Below, one piece after another: positions 1 to 8,579 of a stretch of DNA of 64,000 nucleotides. The translations under genes and the position numbers were made by a program. Position 1 is the first letter of the stretch. The number at the start of each line of letters is the position of its first letter. The DNA comes from an uncultured Chitinophaga sp. GTDB lineage: Bacteria > Bacteroidota > Bacteroidia > Chitinophagales > Chitinophagaceae. The DNA is taken from assembly GCF_937898475.1 (NCBI RefSeq), contig NZ_CALEJS010000040.1, forward strand, positions 237,322 to 301,321. Direction: 5' to 3'. Under the pieces are notes generated by a model. The model was not told where the DNA came from. It did no database searches and saw nothing but the letters and a program-made list of their open reading frames with translations.

Positions 1-159
1 CGCGCTTACTGGCTGTCACCTGGCACCCGCCGTTACATGCAGGAAGATATGGCCACCAACACCGTTGGCTTCCGTTGCGCAATGGACCGCGTGGGCAGCC
101 CTGAAGGAAACAAGTTTAAAACCGGTCAGCTGTTCAAGAAACAAAGACAAAAGAGATAA
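1..159 (+). CDS. C-terminal end of a SUMF1-domain gliding-type lipoprotein (partial)
   Basis: The window opens inside a reading frame of 52 codons that ends at a TAA at 157-159. The visible tail contains RYWLSPGTRRYM, then NTVGFRCAMDRVGSPEG and a basic end. The FRCAMDR segment is the usual last strand of the formylglycine-generating-enzyme-like (SUMF1) domain, and this wording, with a short basic tail after it, is what I know from the Bacteroidota gliding/type IX secretion lipoproteins GldJ and GldK. I cannot tell which of the two it is because only the tail is present. The family acts at the outer membrane periplasmic face with the type IX secretion machinery. A gldA gene at 4773 and a type IX cargo at 341 fit this context. 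Confidence 0.6.
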   Translation, partial: RAYWLSPGTRRYMQEDMATNTVGFRCAMDRVGSPEGNKFKTGQLFKKQRQKR

Positions 160-195
160 ACAGCCGTTAGCTTTTAGCTGTTAGCTGTAAACAAA
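160..195. repeat. TAGCTGTTAGC-type intergenic repeat, copy 1
   Basis: Directly after the stop codon there is a run of near-identical 8-10 base units (CCGTTAGC, TTTTAGC, TGTTAGC). Related strings occur in other intergenic gaps of this window, near 2851, 7876, 12436 and 24040. No coding function is visible. Confidence 0.5.
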
Positions 196-340
196 TAATA
201 CCAGTCAGGGGCTGAATAGAAAGTAGATAACACTACTGCTATTCGGCCCCTGGCCATTTTAACACGGTGACCGGCATATGAATATATTATCCCTCGTATA
301 AGATTTCCTATATCCTATAACCATTTAAACCACGTCAATC

Positions 341-2251
341 ATGTTCAACAACACGTTCTGCCGCAGGCTAATGCAAACGTATGCATTGCTTGCGCTGCTG
401 CTGTCCGCAGCTGTTTCTTCTCCTGTACAGGCGCAAGCGCCCCGCTTCAAGGTCATTGCATTTTATAATGGCAACTTTGACAAGGCGCATATCAGTTTTG
501 TAAGGGAAGCCAACAAATGGTTTCCCGCCATCGCCGCGCAGTACAATTTCTCTTATGAGGCCACCAACAACTGGAACAACCTGAATGCGAACTTCCTTTC
601 GCAATACCAGGTAGTGCTTTTCCTTGACGATGCCCCCACAGGCGCAGCGCAACGCCAGGCCTTCCAGACCTACATGCAGAACGGCGGCGCCTGGATGGGC
701 TTCCACGTATCTGCCTTTACACAAAACGCCTCTGAATGGAGCTGGTACCACAACACCTTCCTGGGCAAAGGTAATTTTGTGCGCAATACCTGGTTCCCCA
801 CCAGCGCCATACTGCGCTGTGAAGACAACACTCATCCCAGCACACAAAGGCTCACCACCACCTTCACCTCCTGCGTAAGCGAGTGGTACGCCTGGAGCAA
901 CGACCTGCGCACAAATCCCAACATCAGGATCCTTTGCTCGGTAGATCCGGCCAGCTTTCCGCTGGGCACAGATCCTAACCAGACCTTCTACAGCGGTTAC
1001 TATCCCATTATCTGGACCAACCGCAACTACAAAATGTTATATGCCAACTTCGGGCATAATGATGTGAGCTACAACCCGGATGCCGACAAGTCTTCCACCT
1101 TTGCCAGCGAGATACAGAACCGGTTTATCATAGACGGTTTGCTGTGGCTGGGTGGCGTTACACCCGGCCCTGCTCCTGCCATTCCTGTTCCCGGCACCGT
1201 ACAGGCAGAACACTATACGGCAATGAACAACGTCCAGACAGAAGTAACCACCGATGCAGGCGGCGGACTGAATGTTGGTTACATTGATGCGAACGACTGG
1301 ATGGACTATAAACTGAACGTACAAACAGCCGGCGAGTATAACATCCAGTACCGCATAGCCAGCCAGAACGGCGGTGGCAGCATACAGCTCAGAAAAGACA
1401 CCGCCATACTGGCCACCACCGCTATCCCCGCCACCGGCGGCTGGCAGAACTGGACCACCGTTACCGCCACCGCTACCCTCGCTGCCGGTGAACAAACCCT
1501 GCGCCTCTTTATGCCCGCAGGCGGCTTTAATGTGAACTGGATACAGTTCTCTGCCACTTCCAACCCCACCAATGTACCCATCGGCAAAGTGATCACGCTG
1601 AAAGGCAACAATGGTATGTTTGTAAGCTCTGAGAACGGCGCCCAGCCCATGAACTGCAACAGGCCCGCTGCACAGGGCTGGGAACAGTTTACCGTATTGG
1701 ATGGCGGCGCAGGTAAAATAGTGCTGCAGGCGATGAACAAGTATGTATCTTCTGAAGGCGGCACTAAAGCCATGAACTGTAACCGTACAGTGATCGGCTC
1801 TTATGAAAAGTTTGACTGGATACAGAACCCCGATGGCACCATCTCGCTGAGGGGTAACAACGGGCAGTATGTTTCTTCTGAGAACGGCGCCCAACCCATG
1901 AACTGCAACCGCCCCACCATTGAAGGATGGGAGAAATTCACCTTTGCAGAAGTGTCTTCCGGCGCCAGGACCATGCAAATTGTGCCGGAAGAAAAAACGG
2001 CAGATGCAGCAACAGGTACTGCCTACCCCAATCCCTTCGGCAACCAGCTGTTTTACACCCTGCCCGCTAAATATACCTTCCACACCGTGGTGGTATATGA
2101 CCTGAATGGCAGGCAGCATATCCGTGCAGTAGTGAAAACGCAGCAGTCCACCTACACGCTGGATGCCTCCAGGCTGCCTAAAGGATTCTATATACTGGAT
2201 ATTACCAGTGGTAATTATCACAAAAGGATAAAAGTGCAGAAAGCAGAATAA
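341..2251 (+). CDS. Secreted ThuA-like protein with CBM6, beta-trefoil and type IX sorting domain
   Basis: 636 residues. A signal peptide occupies about residues 1-32 (hydrophobic ALLALLLSAAVSS, then VQAQA). Residues 35-275 look like a ThuA/trehalose-utilisation fold (KVIAFYNG start, VVLFLDDAP, GGAWMGFHVSAF). Residues 286-404 are a CBM6-type module (VQAEHYTAMNN, YIDANDWMDYKLNV, WIQFSA), which in known families binds glycans. Residues 414-537 contain three copies of a YVSSENG..PMNCNR motif, a fascin-like beta-trefoil pattern. The end, from about 559 (AYPNPFGNQL ... GFYILDI ... KRIKVQ), is a type A type IX secretion sorting domain, so the protein is expected at the cell surface. The substrate is unknown; enzymatic activity of the ThuA part is not shown by the sequence. 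ATG at 341 is the only start that keeps the whole signal peptide. Confidence 0.8.
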   Translation: MFNNTFCRRLMQTYALLALLLSAAVSSPVQAQAPRFKVIAFYNGNFDKAHISFVREANKWFPAIAAQYNFSYEATNNWNNLNANFLSQYQVVLFLDDAPTGAAQRQAFQTYMQNGGAWMGFHVSAFTQNASEWSWYHNTFLGKGNFVRNTWFPTSAILRCEDNTHPSTQRLTTTFTSCVSEWYAWSNDLRTNPNIRILCSVDPASFPLGTDPNQTFYSGYYPIIWTNRNYKMLYANFGHNDVSYNPDADKSSTFASEIQNRFIIDGLLWLGGVTPGPAPAIPVPGTVQAEHYTAMNNVQTEVTTDAGGGLNVGYIDANDWMDYKLNVQTAGEYNIQYRIASQNGGGSIQLRKDTAILATTAIPATGGWQNWTTVTATATLAAGEQTLRLFMPAGGFNVNWIQFSATSNPTNVPIGKVITLKGNNGMFVSSENGAQPMNCNRPAAQGWEQFTVLDGGAGKIVLQAMNKYVSSEGGTKAMNCNRTVIGSYEKFDWIQNPDGTISLRGNNGQYVSSENGAQPMNCNRPTIEGWEKFTFAEVSSGARTMQIVPEEKTADAATGTAYPNPFGNQLFYTLPAKYTFHTVVVYDLNGRQHIRAVVKTQQSTYTLDASRLPKGFYILDITSGNYHKRIKVQKAE

Positions 2252-2255
2252 AAAC

Positions 2256-2291
2256 AAGCGACCGTCTGTCAGCCGGCAGACGGTCGCTTTT
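2256..2291. terminator. Bidirectional intrinsic terminator
   Basis: An 11-base stem (GCGACCGTCTG at 2258-2268 with its complement at 2277-2287), an 8-base loop, and TTTT after it; on the minus strand the stem is followed by TTGTTTTTA. It lies between the convergent genes ending at 2251 and 2386. Confidence 0.85.
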
Positions 2292-2385
2292 GTAAAGTAA
2301 TAGTATTTTGGCTGGTTTCTCCTATAGTTCTCCTTCGCTTCTCCCTTAAGTATCCTCTAAGAGTAGCAATTTGGGTAAAATAGTA

Positions 2386-2850
2386 TTACTTACCCCAGAT
2401 CTCCAGTATCTCCTGCGCATGGGTTTTACTATGCGGCTTATCAATGATTTTCTCTATAATACCTTTTTCATTAATGAGGAAGGTAGTGCGATGGGTGCCG
2501 TCAAAGATGCGGCCCATGAATTTCTTTTCTCCCCACACGCCATAGGCGCTTACTATCTGGAGATCCTCATCGGGCAGCAGGGGAAAAGGCAGTTCATGCT
2601 TCTTTGCAAATTTCTGGTGGCTCTTCTGGCCGTCTGTGCTTACGCCTATTACCGTGAAGCCCTGCTGCAGCAACACCTGGTAATTGTCCCGCAGGTTGCA
2701 GGCCTGGTCTGTACAGGTAGGTGTATTGTCGTGCGGATAAAAATAGAGAACCACTTTCTTTCCTTTCAGGCCCGCCAATGAGATCTTGTTCCCGTTCTGA
2801 TCCACGCCTTTAAAGGCGGGCGCCTTGTCTCCTTCTTTCAGATGTTTCAT
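2386..2850 (-). CDS. bcp: Thioredoxin-dependent thiol peroxidase (Bcp/PrxQ)
   Basis: 154 residues, the usual length for the BCP/PrxQ class of peroxiredoxins, which reduce peroxides in the cytoplasm using thioredoxin. The N terminus MKHLKEGDKAPAF is a typical AhpC/TSA start. The active-site region reads PHDNTPTCTDQACNLRD: the peroxidatic Cys sits in TPTCT and the second Cys of the QAC motif, five residues later, is the expected resolving Cys. The later TVIGVSTD and RTTFLINEKG match the family. It is a single gene; the next gene upstream on the same strand starts 55 bases away across a repeat and there is a terminator downstream. Confidence 0.93.
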   Translation of the reverse strand: MKHLKEGDKAPAFKGVDQNGNKISLAGLKGKKVVLYFYPHDNTPTCTDQACNLRDNYQVLLQQGFTVIGVSTDGQKSHQKFAKKHELPFPLLPDEDLQIVSAYGVWGEKKFMGRIFDGTHRTTFLINEKGIIEKIIDKPHSKTHAQEILEIWGK

Positions 2851-2898
2851 TTGTAGCTGTTAGCCGCTGGCTGTTAGCCGTTAGCTAACAGCGCTTAG
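2851..2898. repeat. TAGCTGTTAGC-type intergenic repeat, copy 2
   Basis: Between the bcp start and the M23 stop, several tandem units (TAGCTGTTAGC, GGCTGTTAGC, CCGTTAGC) are followed by their complement TAACAGC, so the stretch can fold back on itself. Confidence 0.5.
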
Positions 2899-2905
2899 TT
2901 CGCTG

Positions 2906-4603
2906 CTATCTTTTAAAGTTTAGCGTATAAGTGCTTTCATTACCGGCAATATCTGTTACGGTAAGCTTCAGTGTATGCGTACCCGGCAGGCAATGCTCAT
3001 CGAATGTATAGGTCAGTACATTGCTCTTGCGGGAAAACATCAGCCATTTACCATCCAGCTCTGCACGGTAGCTTTTGATGCCGCTGCCATCGCTCATGCT
3101 GAAAGACAGCCGCGTGGCGGCAGCAAGGTTACTGCCGTTGTGCACGCCGCCCAGGGGCGTGATCTTTGGCGCAACGGTATCTACCTCCAGGTGAAAATCT
3201 CCAAAGTCGCGGAAACTACCTTTGTACCAGCCATCTTCATAGACCGTGGCCGAAGTGCTTTCTCCCAGGCCGTTGCGCACCATTACTATTTTATCCCGCA
3301 GGTCTTCCGGCACTTCTCTGTCTGGCTTTATACGCAGGTCAAACGTATTGTGTACGGGCACCAGCGCGGTATGCAGGCGGTAGATTTCTGAATAATTCTT
3401 CGTTGCGTTGGCAGGCAGCTCACGGTAGTTAAAGCATACGCGATCATACAGTGCCGCTTCGTCCATGAAGAATTCTACCTGGTTGTTCTCGAAGATATTG
3501 CGCGACTCAGGATACATGGTATTGGCACAGGCCGCATCTGCAACCGGTGCGGCAAATTGCTGCAGTGTGAACTTTACCGTACTGCTGTTGCCGTAGGCAT
3601 CTTTGACCAGCAGCTTCACCTGGTGCCGGGCGCCATCAGAGAGGTCTATATGACCATCCCCTTTCACATCATGATAAATGCCGAGCGGGTTGCCCGGTAA
3701 GGCAAACAGCAGCTGCAGCCAGGGGCCGCCGCCTTTCTTCACTTTGTAATCCACATGGGCATTAAGGTAGCGCGTTTCTTCATAGCCAATATCATCCAGC
3801 TGGAAACCAATATTCGGGATGTCATTATCAAACATCAGCACCTCGTAGATGCCGTTGGGATTGGTAGAGTTACTCTGGCGGTCAATGGCATTAACACCAA
3901 TGCCCACTGTATTGGCGCGTACTTTTACAACCGGCTGGGTAGTAACGTATTCCCCTTTCACCTTCTTCACGGGCAGCAGGATGGGCTGCTGGCTGTATAT
4001 GCTTTCTTCGGTGTTATAGATGGCAATGCGGTAAACTTCAGGCGCGCGGGTATCCGGCACATCAAAGCCAAACAACAGGGGATTAAGCGGCTTCTCCGTC
4101 TGTGTATTCCTGATCTCGAAATGCAGGTGAGGCCCTGCAGATCCGCCGGTATTGCCGCTCCAGGCCACGAACTGGCCCTTCTTTACAGGAAAAGCATCCG
4201 GTGGAATGTTCAGCTGCAGCGCCCAGCTTTCGTGTTCGTAGGCTTTTTGTTTTACGTATTGTTCCAGTTCAGGAAAATAGCGGTTCAGGTGAGCGTATAC
4301 GGTAGTATACCCATTGGGGTGGGTAATGTACAGCGCATTACCGAAACCGGTATGCGATACGCTTACACGGCTTACATATCCATCTGCCGCAGCATGTACG
4401 GGCAGGTTCTCGCGCTGCTGCGTCTTTATGTCCAGTCCTGAATGGAAATGGTTAGGGCGCAGCTCCCCGAAATTGCCTGCCAGCACAATAGGAATATTCA
4501 GCGGATTACGGAAATACCCTTGCGGATATGTTTTTCCGGGCAGGTATTGTGCATGCAAAAGCTGGGGAAGTAAACAACAAAAGCCTATTAATTTCCTGAT
4601 CAT
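2906..4603 (-). CDS. Exported M23-family peptidase with Ig-like C terminus
   Basis: 565 residues from the ATG at 4603; I prefer it to an in-frame codon 33 positions upstream because a signal peptide begins right there (MIRKLIGFCCLLPQLLHAQ). The peptidase M23 domain lies near the N terminus: HFHSGLDIKT gives the first zinc His and Asp, and GPHLHFEIR gives the HxH zinc motif, with NALYITHPNGY and VYAHLNRY between. M23 enzymes cut peptidoglycan cross-bridges in the periplasm. The remaining 350 or so residues are beta-rich and end in a repeat like those of bacterial Ig-fold domains (LTVTDIAGNESTYTL). A possible minus-strand -7 box (TACATTTG) lies at 4612-4619, too close to the ATG to be convincing. 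Confidence 0.85.
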   Translation of the reverse strand: MIRKLIGFCCLLPQLLHAQYLPGKTYPQGYFRNPLNIPIVLAGNFGELRPNHFHSGLDIKTQQRENLPVHAAADGYVSRVSVSHTGFGNALYITHPNGYTTVYAHLNRYFPELEQYVKQKAYEHESWALQLNIPPDAFPVKKGQFVAWSGNTGGSAGPHLHFEIRNTQTEKPLNPLLFGFDVPDTRAPEVYRIAIYNTEESIYSQQPILLPVKKVKGEYVTTQPVVKVRANTVGIGVNAIDRQSNSTNPNGIYEVLMFDNDIPNIGFQLDDIGYEETRYLNAHVDYKVKKGGGPWLQLLFALPGNPLGIYHDVKGDGHIDLSDGARHQVKLLVKDAYGNSSTVKFTLQQFAAPVADAACANTMYPESRNIFENNQVEFFMDEAALYDRVCFNYRELPANATKNYSEIYRLHTALVPVHNTFDLRIKPDREVPEDLRDKIVMVRNGLGESTSATVYEDGWYKGSFRDFGDFHLEVDTVAPKITPLGGVHNGSNLAAATRLSFSMSDGSGIKSYRAELDGKWLMFSRKSNVLTYTFDEHCLPGTHTLKLTVTDIAGNESTYTLNFKR

Positions 4604-4772
4604 AATAGGTGCAAATGTAAGGGAGAAAAGGAAAACTGCTTCATCCCTTACAACAAGGCCTGTTTTAAGCAACCGCAAACGGCGGTCTCCGGTTTGATAC
4701 ATGCTGACTTTCTTGCATACGCCCCTTTACTATCGACTTATTTTTTTACTTTAGTGCCCGCAATACACAACC

Positions 4773-5681
4773 ATGTCCATCCAGGTAACACAACTCAGTA
4801 AAACGTACGGTGAACAGAAAGCGGTAGACAATATTTCTTTTACGCTGAACAAGGGAGAGATCGTGGGTTTCCTGGGACCAAACGGCGCAGGCAAATCCAC
4901 TACCATGAAGATGATCACAGGCTATCTGCCCCCCAGCGGCGGACAAGCCCTGGTCAGCGGTTATGATGTGACCAAAGCGCCGCTGGAAGTGCGTAAAAGG
5001 GTAGGCTATCTCCCTGAATCCAACCCGCTGTACTATGACATGTACATCAGGGAGTTCCTTTCATTTGTTGCCAACGTGCACCAGCTGGGTAATACAACAC
5101 AGGAAAGGATCCGCGAGGTGATCTCCCTTACCGGACTGGAGCCGGAAAGCAAAAAGAAGATCGGCGCCCTTTCAAAAGGGTATAAACAACGGGTAGGACT
5201 GGCACAGGCCCTGCTGCACGACCCCGAAGTACTGATACTGGATGAGCCTACCTCCGGACTGGACCCTAACCAGCTGGCTGATATCCGCCAGGTGATCAAA
5301 AGCCTGGGCAGTAACAAGACCGTTATTCTCAGCACGCATATTATGCAGGAAGTGGAGGCCATGTGCAGCCGCGTCATCATTATCAACAAAGGCCATATCA
5401 TAGCCGATGACACCCTGCAAAACCTGCAGCAGCAACGGGATGGCAAGGGTTATATACAGGTAAGCTTTGGCGAACCGGTGAATGCCACCGACCTGGAACA
5501 GCTGGCCGGCGTAACCAAAGTGGTGCCCGGCGATGCCAACAGCTGGCAGCTGTTTACCGCCAATGTGGACGAAGTGCGCAAAAACCTGCTGCAATTTGCT
5601 TTGATAAATAACCGGAACATCCTTTCTTTGCAAAGCAATTCGCAAAGCCTGGAGGCGATCTTCAGGCAGCTGACTAAATAG
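4773..5681 (+). CDS. gldA: Gliding motility ABC transporter ATP-binding subunit GldA
   Basis: 302 residues. Walker A is GPNGAGKST at about 35-43, Walker B is VLILDEPTSGLDP, the signature loop is LSKGYKQR, and the switch His is in VILSTHIMQEVE. The stretch GYLPESNPLYYDMYIREFLSF is characteristic of GldA among the ABC-2/CcmA-like ATPases. GldA forms an inner-membrane ABC complex with GldF and GldG, needed for gliding in flavobacteria; neither partner is in this window, which is usual since gldA is often unlinked. ATG at 4773 places a typical short N terminus before the first strand. Confidence 0.88.
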   Translation: MSIQVTQLSKTYGEQKAVDNISFTLNKGEIVGFLGPNGAGKSTTMKMITGYLPPSGGQALVSGYDVTKAPLEVRKRVGYLPESNPLYYDMYIREFLSFVANVHQLGNTTQERIREVISLTGLEPESKKKIGALSKGYKQRVGLAQALLHDPEVLILDEPTSGLDPNQLADIRQVIKSLGSNKTVILSTHIMQEVEAMCSRVIIINKGHIIADDTLQNLQQQRDGKGYIQVSFGEPVNATDLEQLAGVTKVVPGDANSWQLFTANVDEVRKNLLQFALINNRNILSLQSNSQSLEAIFRQLTK

Positions 5682-5682
5682 T

Positions 5683-5766
5683 CCATGGTCCATGGACTAT
5701 CGGTTAAGGCGGGCAACAAGCACCATGTGATGCGCTATGGACCATGGACGATGGGCCATGGACTAC
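5683..5766. repeat. GTCCATGG palindromic repeat cluster
   Basis: Two imperfect palindromes flank a short spacer: AGTCCATGGTCCATGGACT just after the gldA stop, and GCTATGGACCATGGACGATGG with GGGCCATGGACT about 40 bases later. The words GTCCATGG/CCATGGAC occur six or so times in 84 bases. A relative lies at 33041-33090. Confidence 0.6.
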
Positions 5767-5801
5767 TCACTATCTACTAATTTTTAAACACTAATAAAAC
5801 C

Positions 5802-7094
5802 ATGAGTACTATTACAGAGATCCATGCCAGGCAAATTTTGGACAGTCGTGGTAACCCCACTGTAGAAGTGGACATCACCACTGAAGATGGTCATTTTGGC
5901 CGTGCTGCCGTACCTTCCGGGGCATCTACCGGCAAACATGAAGCCGTAGAGCTGCGCGATGCCGATAAAGGCGTGTACGTGGGCAAAGGCGTGCTGAAAG
6001 CCGTAGCCAACGTAAACGAGATCATCGCGGAAGAACTCGTAGGATGGGATGTGAATGACCAGGCCGGTATCGATAAACTGCTGATAGATTTAGACGGCAC
6101 ACCCAACAAAGCCAAACTGGGCGCCAACGCTACTTTGGCCGTGAGCATGGCCGTAGCCAAAGCAGCTGCGGAAGAAAGCAACCTGCCCCTGTACCGTTAC
6201 CTGGGCGGCGTAAACGCTACTACCCTGCCCATGCCCCTGATGAACATTCTCAACGGTGGTGTACATGCCGATAACAAGATAGATTACCAGGAATTCATGA
6301 TCGTGCCCGTAGGCGCATCTACCTTCTCTGAAGGCCTGCGCTGGGGTGTTGAGATCTTCCATACCCTGAAATCCGTATTGAAGAAGAAAGGCTACAGCAC
6401 CAACGTTGGTGACGAAGGCGGTTTTGCCCCCGATATCCAGAGCAACGAAGAAGCCATTGAAACGGTACTGCAGGCTATCGAAGCTGCCGGCTACAAAGCT
6501 GGCGAGCAGATCGGCATCGCACTGGATGCAGCCAGCAGCGAAATGTTCAACGATGCTGACAAAACCTACAAGTTCTACAAGAGCTCCGGTAAGATCATCA
6601 GCAGCGATGAGATGGTAGCCTACTGGGCTGAGTGGTGCAAAAAGTACCCCATCGTGTCTATCGAAGACGGGATGGCTGAAGACGATTGGGCCGGCTGGAA
6701 GAAACTGACCGAAGCCGTAGGTGCTAACGTACAGCTGGTAGGCGACGACCTGTTCGTTACCAACGTGAACCGCCTGAAACAAGGTATCGACCAGGATATC
6801 GCCAACAGTATCCTGATCAAGGTAAACCAGATCGGTACCGTAACAGAAACCATCGATGCCGTAAATATGGCGCACAAAGCCGGTTACACTTCCATCATGA
6901 GCCACCGCTCCGGTGAAACGGAAGATACCACCATCGCCGACCTGGCAGTGGCCCTGAACTGCGGTCAGATCAAGACCGGTTCTGCTTCCCGTACTGACCG
7001 TATGGCTAAATACAACCAACTGCTCCGTATTGAAGAAGCATTAGGTAACGTGGCCTATTATCCAAAAAATTCCGTTAAATTTGGTAAGAAGTAA
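5802..7094 (+). CDS. eno: Enolase
   Basis: 430 residues, the normal length. Enolase converts 2-phosphoglycerate to phosphoenolpyruvate in glycolysis and the reverse in gluconeogenesis. The family motifs are all visible: QILDSRGNPTVEV at the N terminus, GRAAVPSGASTG (active-site loop), metal ligands in ALDAASSE, SIEDGMAEDD and VGDDLFVTN, the catalytic Lys in ILIKVNQIGT, and the SIMSHRSGETEDTTIADL signature. The gene is followed by a terminator and then ftsB/divIC, an arrangement I know from other Bacteroidota. Confidence 0.98.
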   Translation: MSTITEIHARQILDSRGNPTVEVDITTEDGHFGRAAVPSGASTGKHEAVELRDADKGVYVGKGVLKAVANVNEIIAEELVGWDVNDQAGIDKLLIDLDGTPNKAKLGANATLAVSMAVAKAAAEESNLPLYRYLGGVNATTLPMPLMNILNGGVHADNKIDYQEFMIVPVGASTFSEGLRWGVEIFHTLKSVLKKKGYSTNVGDEGGFAPDIQSNEEAIETVLQAIEAAGYKAGEQIGIALDAASSEMFNDADKTYKFYKSSGKIISSDEMVAYWAEWCKKYPIVSIEDGMAEDDWAGWKKLTEAVGANVQLVGDDLFVTNVNRLKQGIDQDIANSILIKVNQIGTVTETIDAVNMAHKAGYTSIMSHRSGETEDTTIADLAVALNCGQIKTGSASRTDRMAKYNQLLRIEEALGNVAYYPKNSVKFGKK

Positions 7095-7170
7095 AATGTC
7101 CTGAGATCAGGTTCCCGAAGTTGGGATCCGGACATTGGAATTTGAAAATTATCAATTAGTGGTCAATACT

Positions 7171-7209
7171 TCCGGGTTCTGGGCGGCTTGCTCAGTACCC
7201 GGATTTTTT
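7171..7209 (+). terminator. Intrinsic terminator after eno
   Basis: Stem TCCGGGT (7171-7177) with ACCCGGA (7197-7203), a 19-base loop, then six T. It separates eno from the cell-division gene downstream. Confidence 0.65.
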
Positions 7210-7232
7210 AAATTGATAACCCACAACAGCCC

Positions 7233-7571
7233 GTGTCAGTATCCAAAAGCATAAAAATACCTGCCTACCTGCGCAATAAGTTCATCATTGCCAGTGCCGC
7301 TTTTGTGATATGGATCGGTTTCCTGGACCGTAATAACCTGCTGTCTCAATTCCAACTGCAATCAGAGGTCAATAAACTGGAATCACAGAAAGCGTTTTTC
7401 AGATCAGAGATAGACAAAACCCGTGAAGAACAACGCGAATTATTGTCAAGCCCCGAAAAACTGGAGAAATTTGCCCGGGAACAATACCTGATGAAAAAAG
7501 ATAATGAAGATTTATTCATTATAAAGGACGAGAACGAAGCCGCCCAAGCCACCAAGAAGAAGGAGAAATAG
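7233..7571 (+). CDS. Septum formation initiator family protein (FtsB/DivIC)
   Basis: 112 residues starting at a GTG at 7233; no in-frame ATG precedes the membrane segment. One membrane helix (about residues 15-33, FIIASAAFVIWIGFLD) is followed by NNLLSQFQLQSEVNKLESQ, a coiled coil with a leucine heptad, and then the family's conserved end EKLEKFAREQYLMKKDNEDLF. FtsB/DivIC proteins sit in the inner membrane with the helix and coiled coil facing the periplasm and join the divisome with FtsL and FtsQ. The gene follows eno, a common linkage. Confidence 0.85.
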   Translation: MSVSKSIKIPAYLRNKFIIASAAFVIWIGFLDRNNLLSQFQLQSEVNKLESQKAFFRSEIDKTREEQRELLSSPEKLEKFAREQYLMKKDNEDLFIIKDENEAAQATKKKEK

Positions 7572-7670
7572 CTTGCAGTTTTCTAAAAATTTGCTATAAC
7601 TTAACAATAGATTCCACACAATTTCCGTTATATGTCTGAAAATTAATTTCTTGTATTAAAACTAATTTGC

Positions 7671-7877
7671 ATGGGCAATTCTACACATTCCTTCTATGCC
7701 GCCTTAAGTTCTGATACTGATAGCAAAAACAACTTTTCTATGTCTAAAGATCCAGCGCTTTCCCGTGAAGAGCACATCTGCCATGCCCAAATGAAAAAGG
7801 CTTTGAACACCATCAAATTTTCTCCCCGCGCCGCTACCCTGAAAGCCGTTCTGGAGCACGCGAAGAAAAAGAGTTAA
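7671..7877 (+). CDS. Small hypothetical protein
   Basis: 68 residues from ATG 7671, or 45 from the second ATG at 7740 (MSKDPALSREEH). No signal peptide or membrane segment. The C-terminal half (IKFSPRAATLKAVLEHAKKK) resembles a small conserved Bacteroidota protein type whose members end in a short PRxAT..xVLxxAK helix; I recall the pattern but cannot name a family or function. The TAATTTG string just before 7671 could serve as a -7 element, which would favour the internal start. It stands alone between divIC and nth. Confidence 0.6.
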   Translation: MGNSTHSFYAALSSDTDSKNNFSMSKDPALSREEHICHAQMKKALNTIKFSPRAATLKAVLEHAKKKS

Positions 7878-7906
7878 CAGCTATCAGTTGGCAGTTGGCA
7901 AGCTGT
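7876..7906. repeat. Intergenic repeat, copy 3 (reverse orientation)
   Basis: TAACAGCTATCAGTTGGC followed by a second AGTTGGCA unit; it reads as the complement of the TAGCTGTTAGC repeats. Overlapping it, TTG at 7888 and TATTTTTA at 7911 could form a weak promoter for nth. Confidence 0.35.
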
Positions 7907-7922
7907 AATTTATTTTTACAGC

Positions 7923-8573
7923 ATGACCAAGAAAGAACGCTTCGCGTTTGTACTTAACTACTTTGAAGAGCATGCTCCCAACGCAGAAACAGAGCTGATC
8001 TACGATAATCCCTACCAGTTGCTGGTAGCCGTCATCCTTTCCGCCCAATGTACCGACAAACGGGTGAACATGACCACACCAGCCATCTTTGAGCGCTACC
8101 CCGATGTGTATGCATTGAGCAAAGCTACCTTTGACGAGCTGTTTCCCTACATCAGAAGCATCAGTTATCCCAATAACAAAACCAAACATCTGATAGGTAT
8201 GGCCCGGATGGTGACAGAGCAATTCAACGGCGAAATACCAGCCACCGTGCAGGAACTCATTACCCTGCCAGGCGTAGGCCGCAAAACCGCCAATGTGATC
8301 ACCTCTGTAATACACCAGCAGCCCAATATGGCCGTAGATACCCACGTTTTCAGGGTATCCGCCCGCATTGGCCTTACCGTCAACGCCAAAACACCGCTGC
8401 AAACGGAACAACAACTGCTGCAGTATATTCCCCGGGATAAAGTGCATATTGCACACCACTGGCTGATCCTGCACGGGCGGTATATCTGCGTGGCGCGCAA
8501 TCCCAAATGCGGTGAATGCGGGCTGCGGCCTGTCTGCAAGTATTACCAACAGCTGATACGTAAACAACAATAG
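7923..8573 (+). CDS. nth: Endonuclease III
   Basis: 216 residues, standard length. This DNA glycosylase/AP lyase removes oxidised pyrimidines in base excision repair. The helix-hairpin-helix motif LPGVGRKTANVI (about 114-125) carries the catalytic Lys, and AVDTHVFRVSARIG (about 137-150) carries the catalytic Asp. The C terminus has the four-Cys iron-sulfur cluster loop with spacing C-x6-C-x2-C-x5-C (188-204, CVARNPKCGECGLRPVC). The following gene starts 6 bases after the stop, so the two are probably cotranscribed. Confidence 0.97.
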   Translation: MTKKERFAFVLNYFEEHAPNAETELIYDNPYQLLVAVILSAQCTDKRVNMTTPAIFERYPDVYALSKATFDELFPYIRSISYPNNKTKHLIGMARMVTEQFNGEIPATVQELITLPGVGRKTANVITSVIHQQPNMAVDTHVFRVSARIGLTVNAKTPLQTEQQLLQYIPRDKVHIAHHWLILHGRYICVARNPKCGECGLRPVCKYYQQLIRKQQ

Positions 8574-8579
8574 CATTTT

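Noticed and set aside
1037..2257. 406-codon open frame on the minus strand
   Set aside because: It lies entirely opposite the well-supported ThuA-CBM6 gene, has Cys/Gly/His-rich text with no domain, and follows the codon pattern of the real gene.
4603..4702. Longer start for the M23 peptidase
   Set aside because: The 33 additional codons precede a clear signal peptide and do not resemble one.
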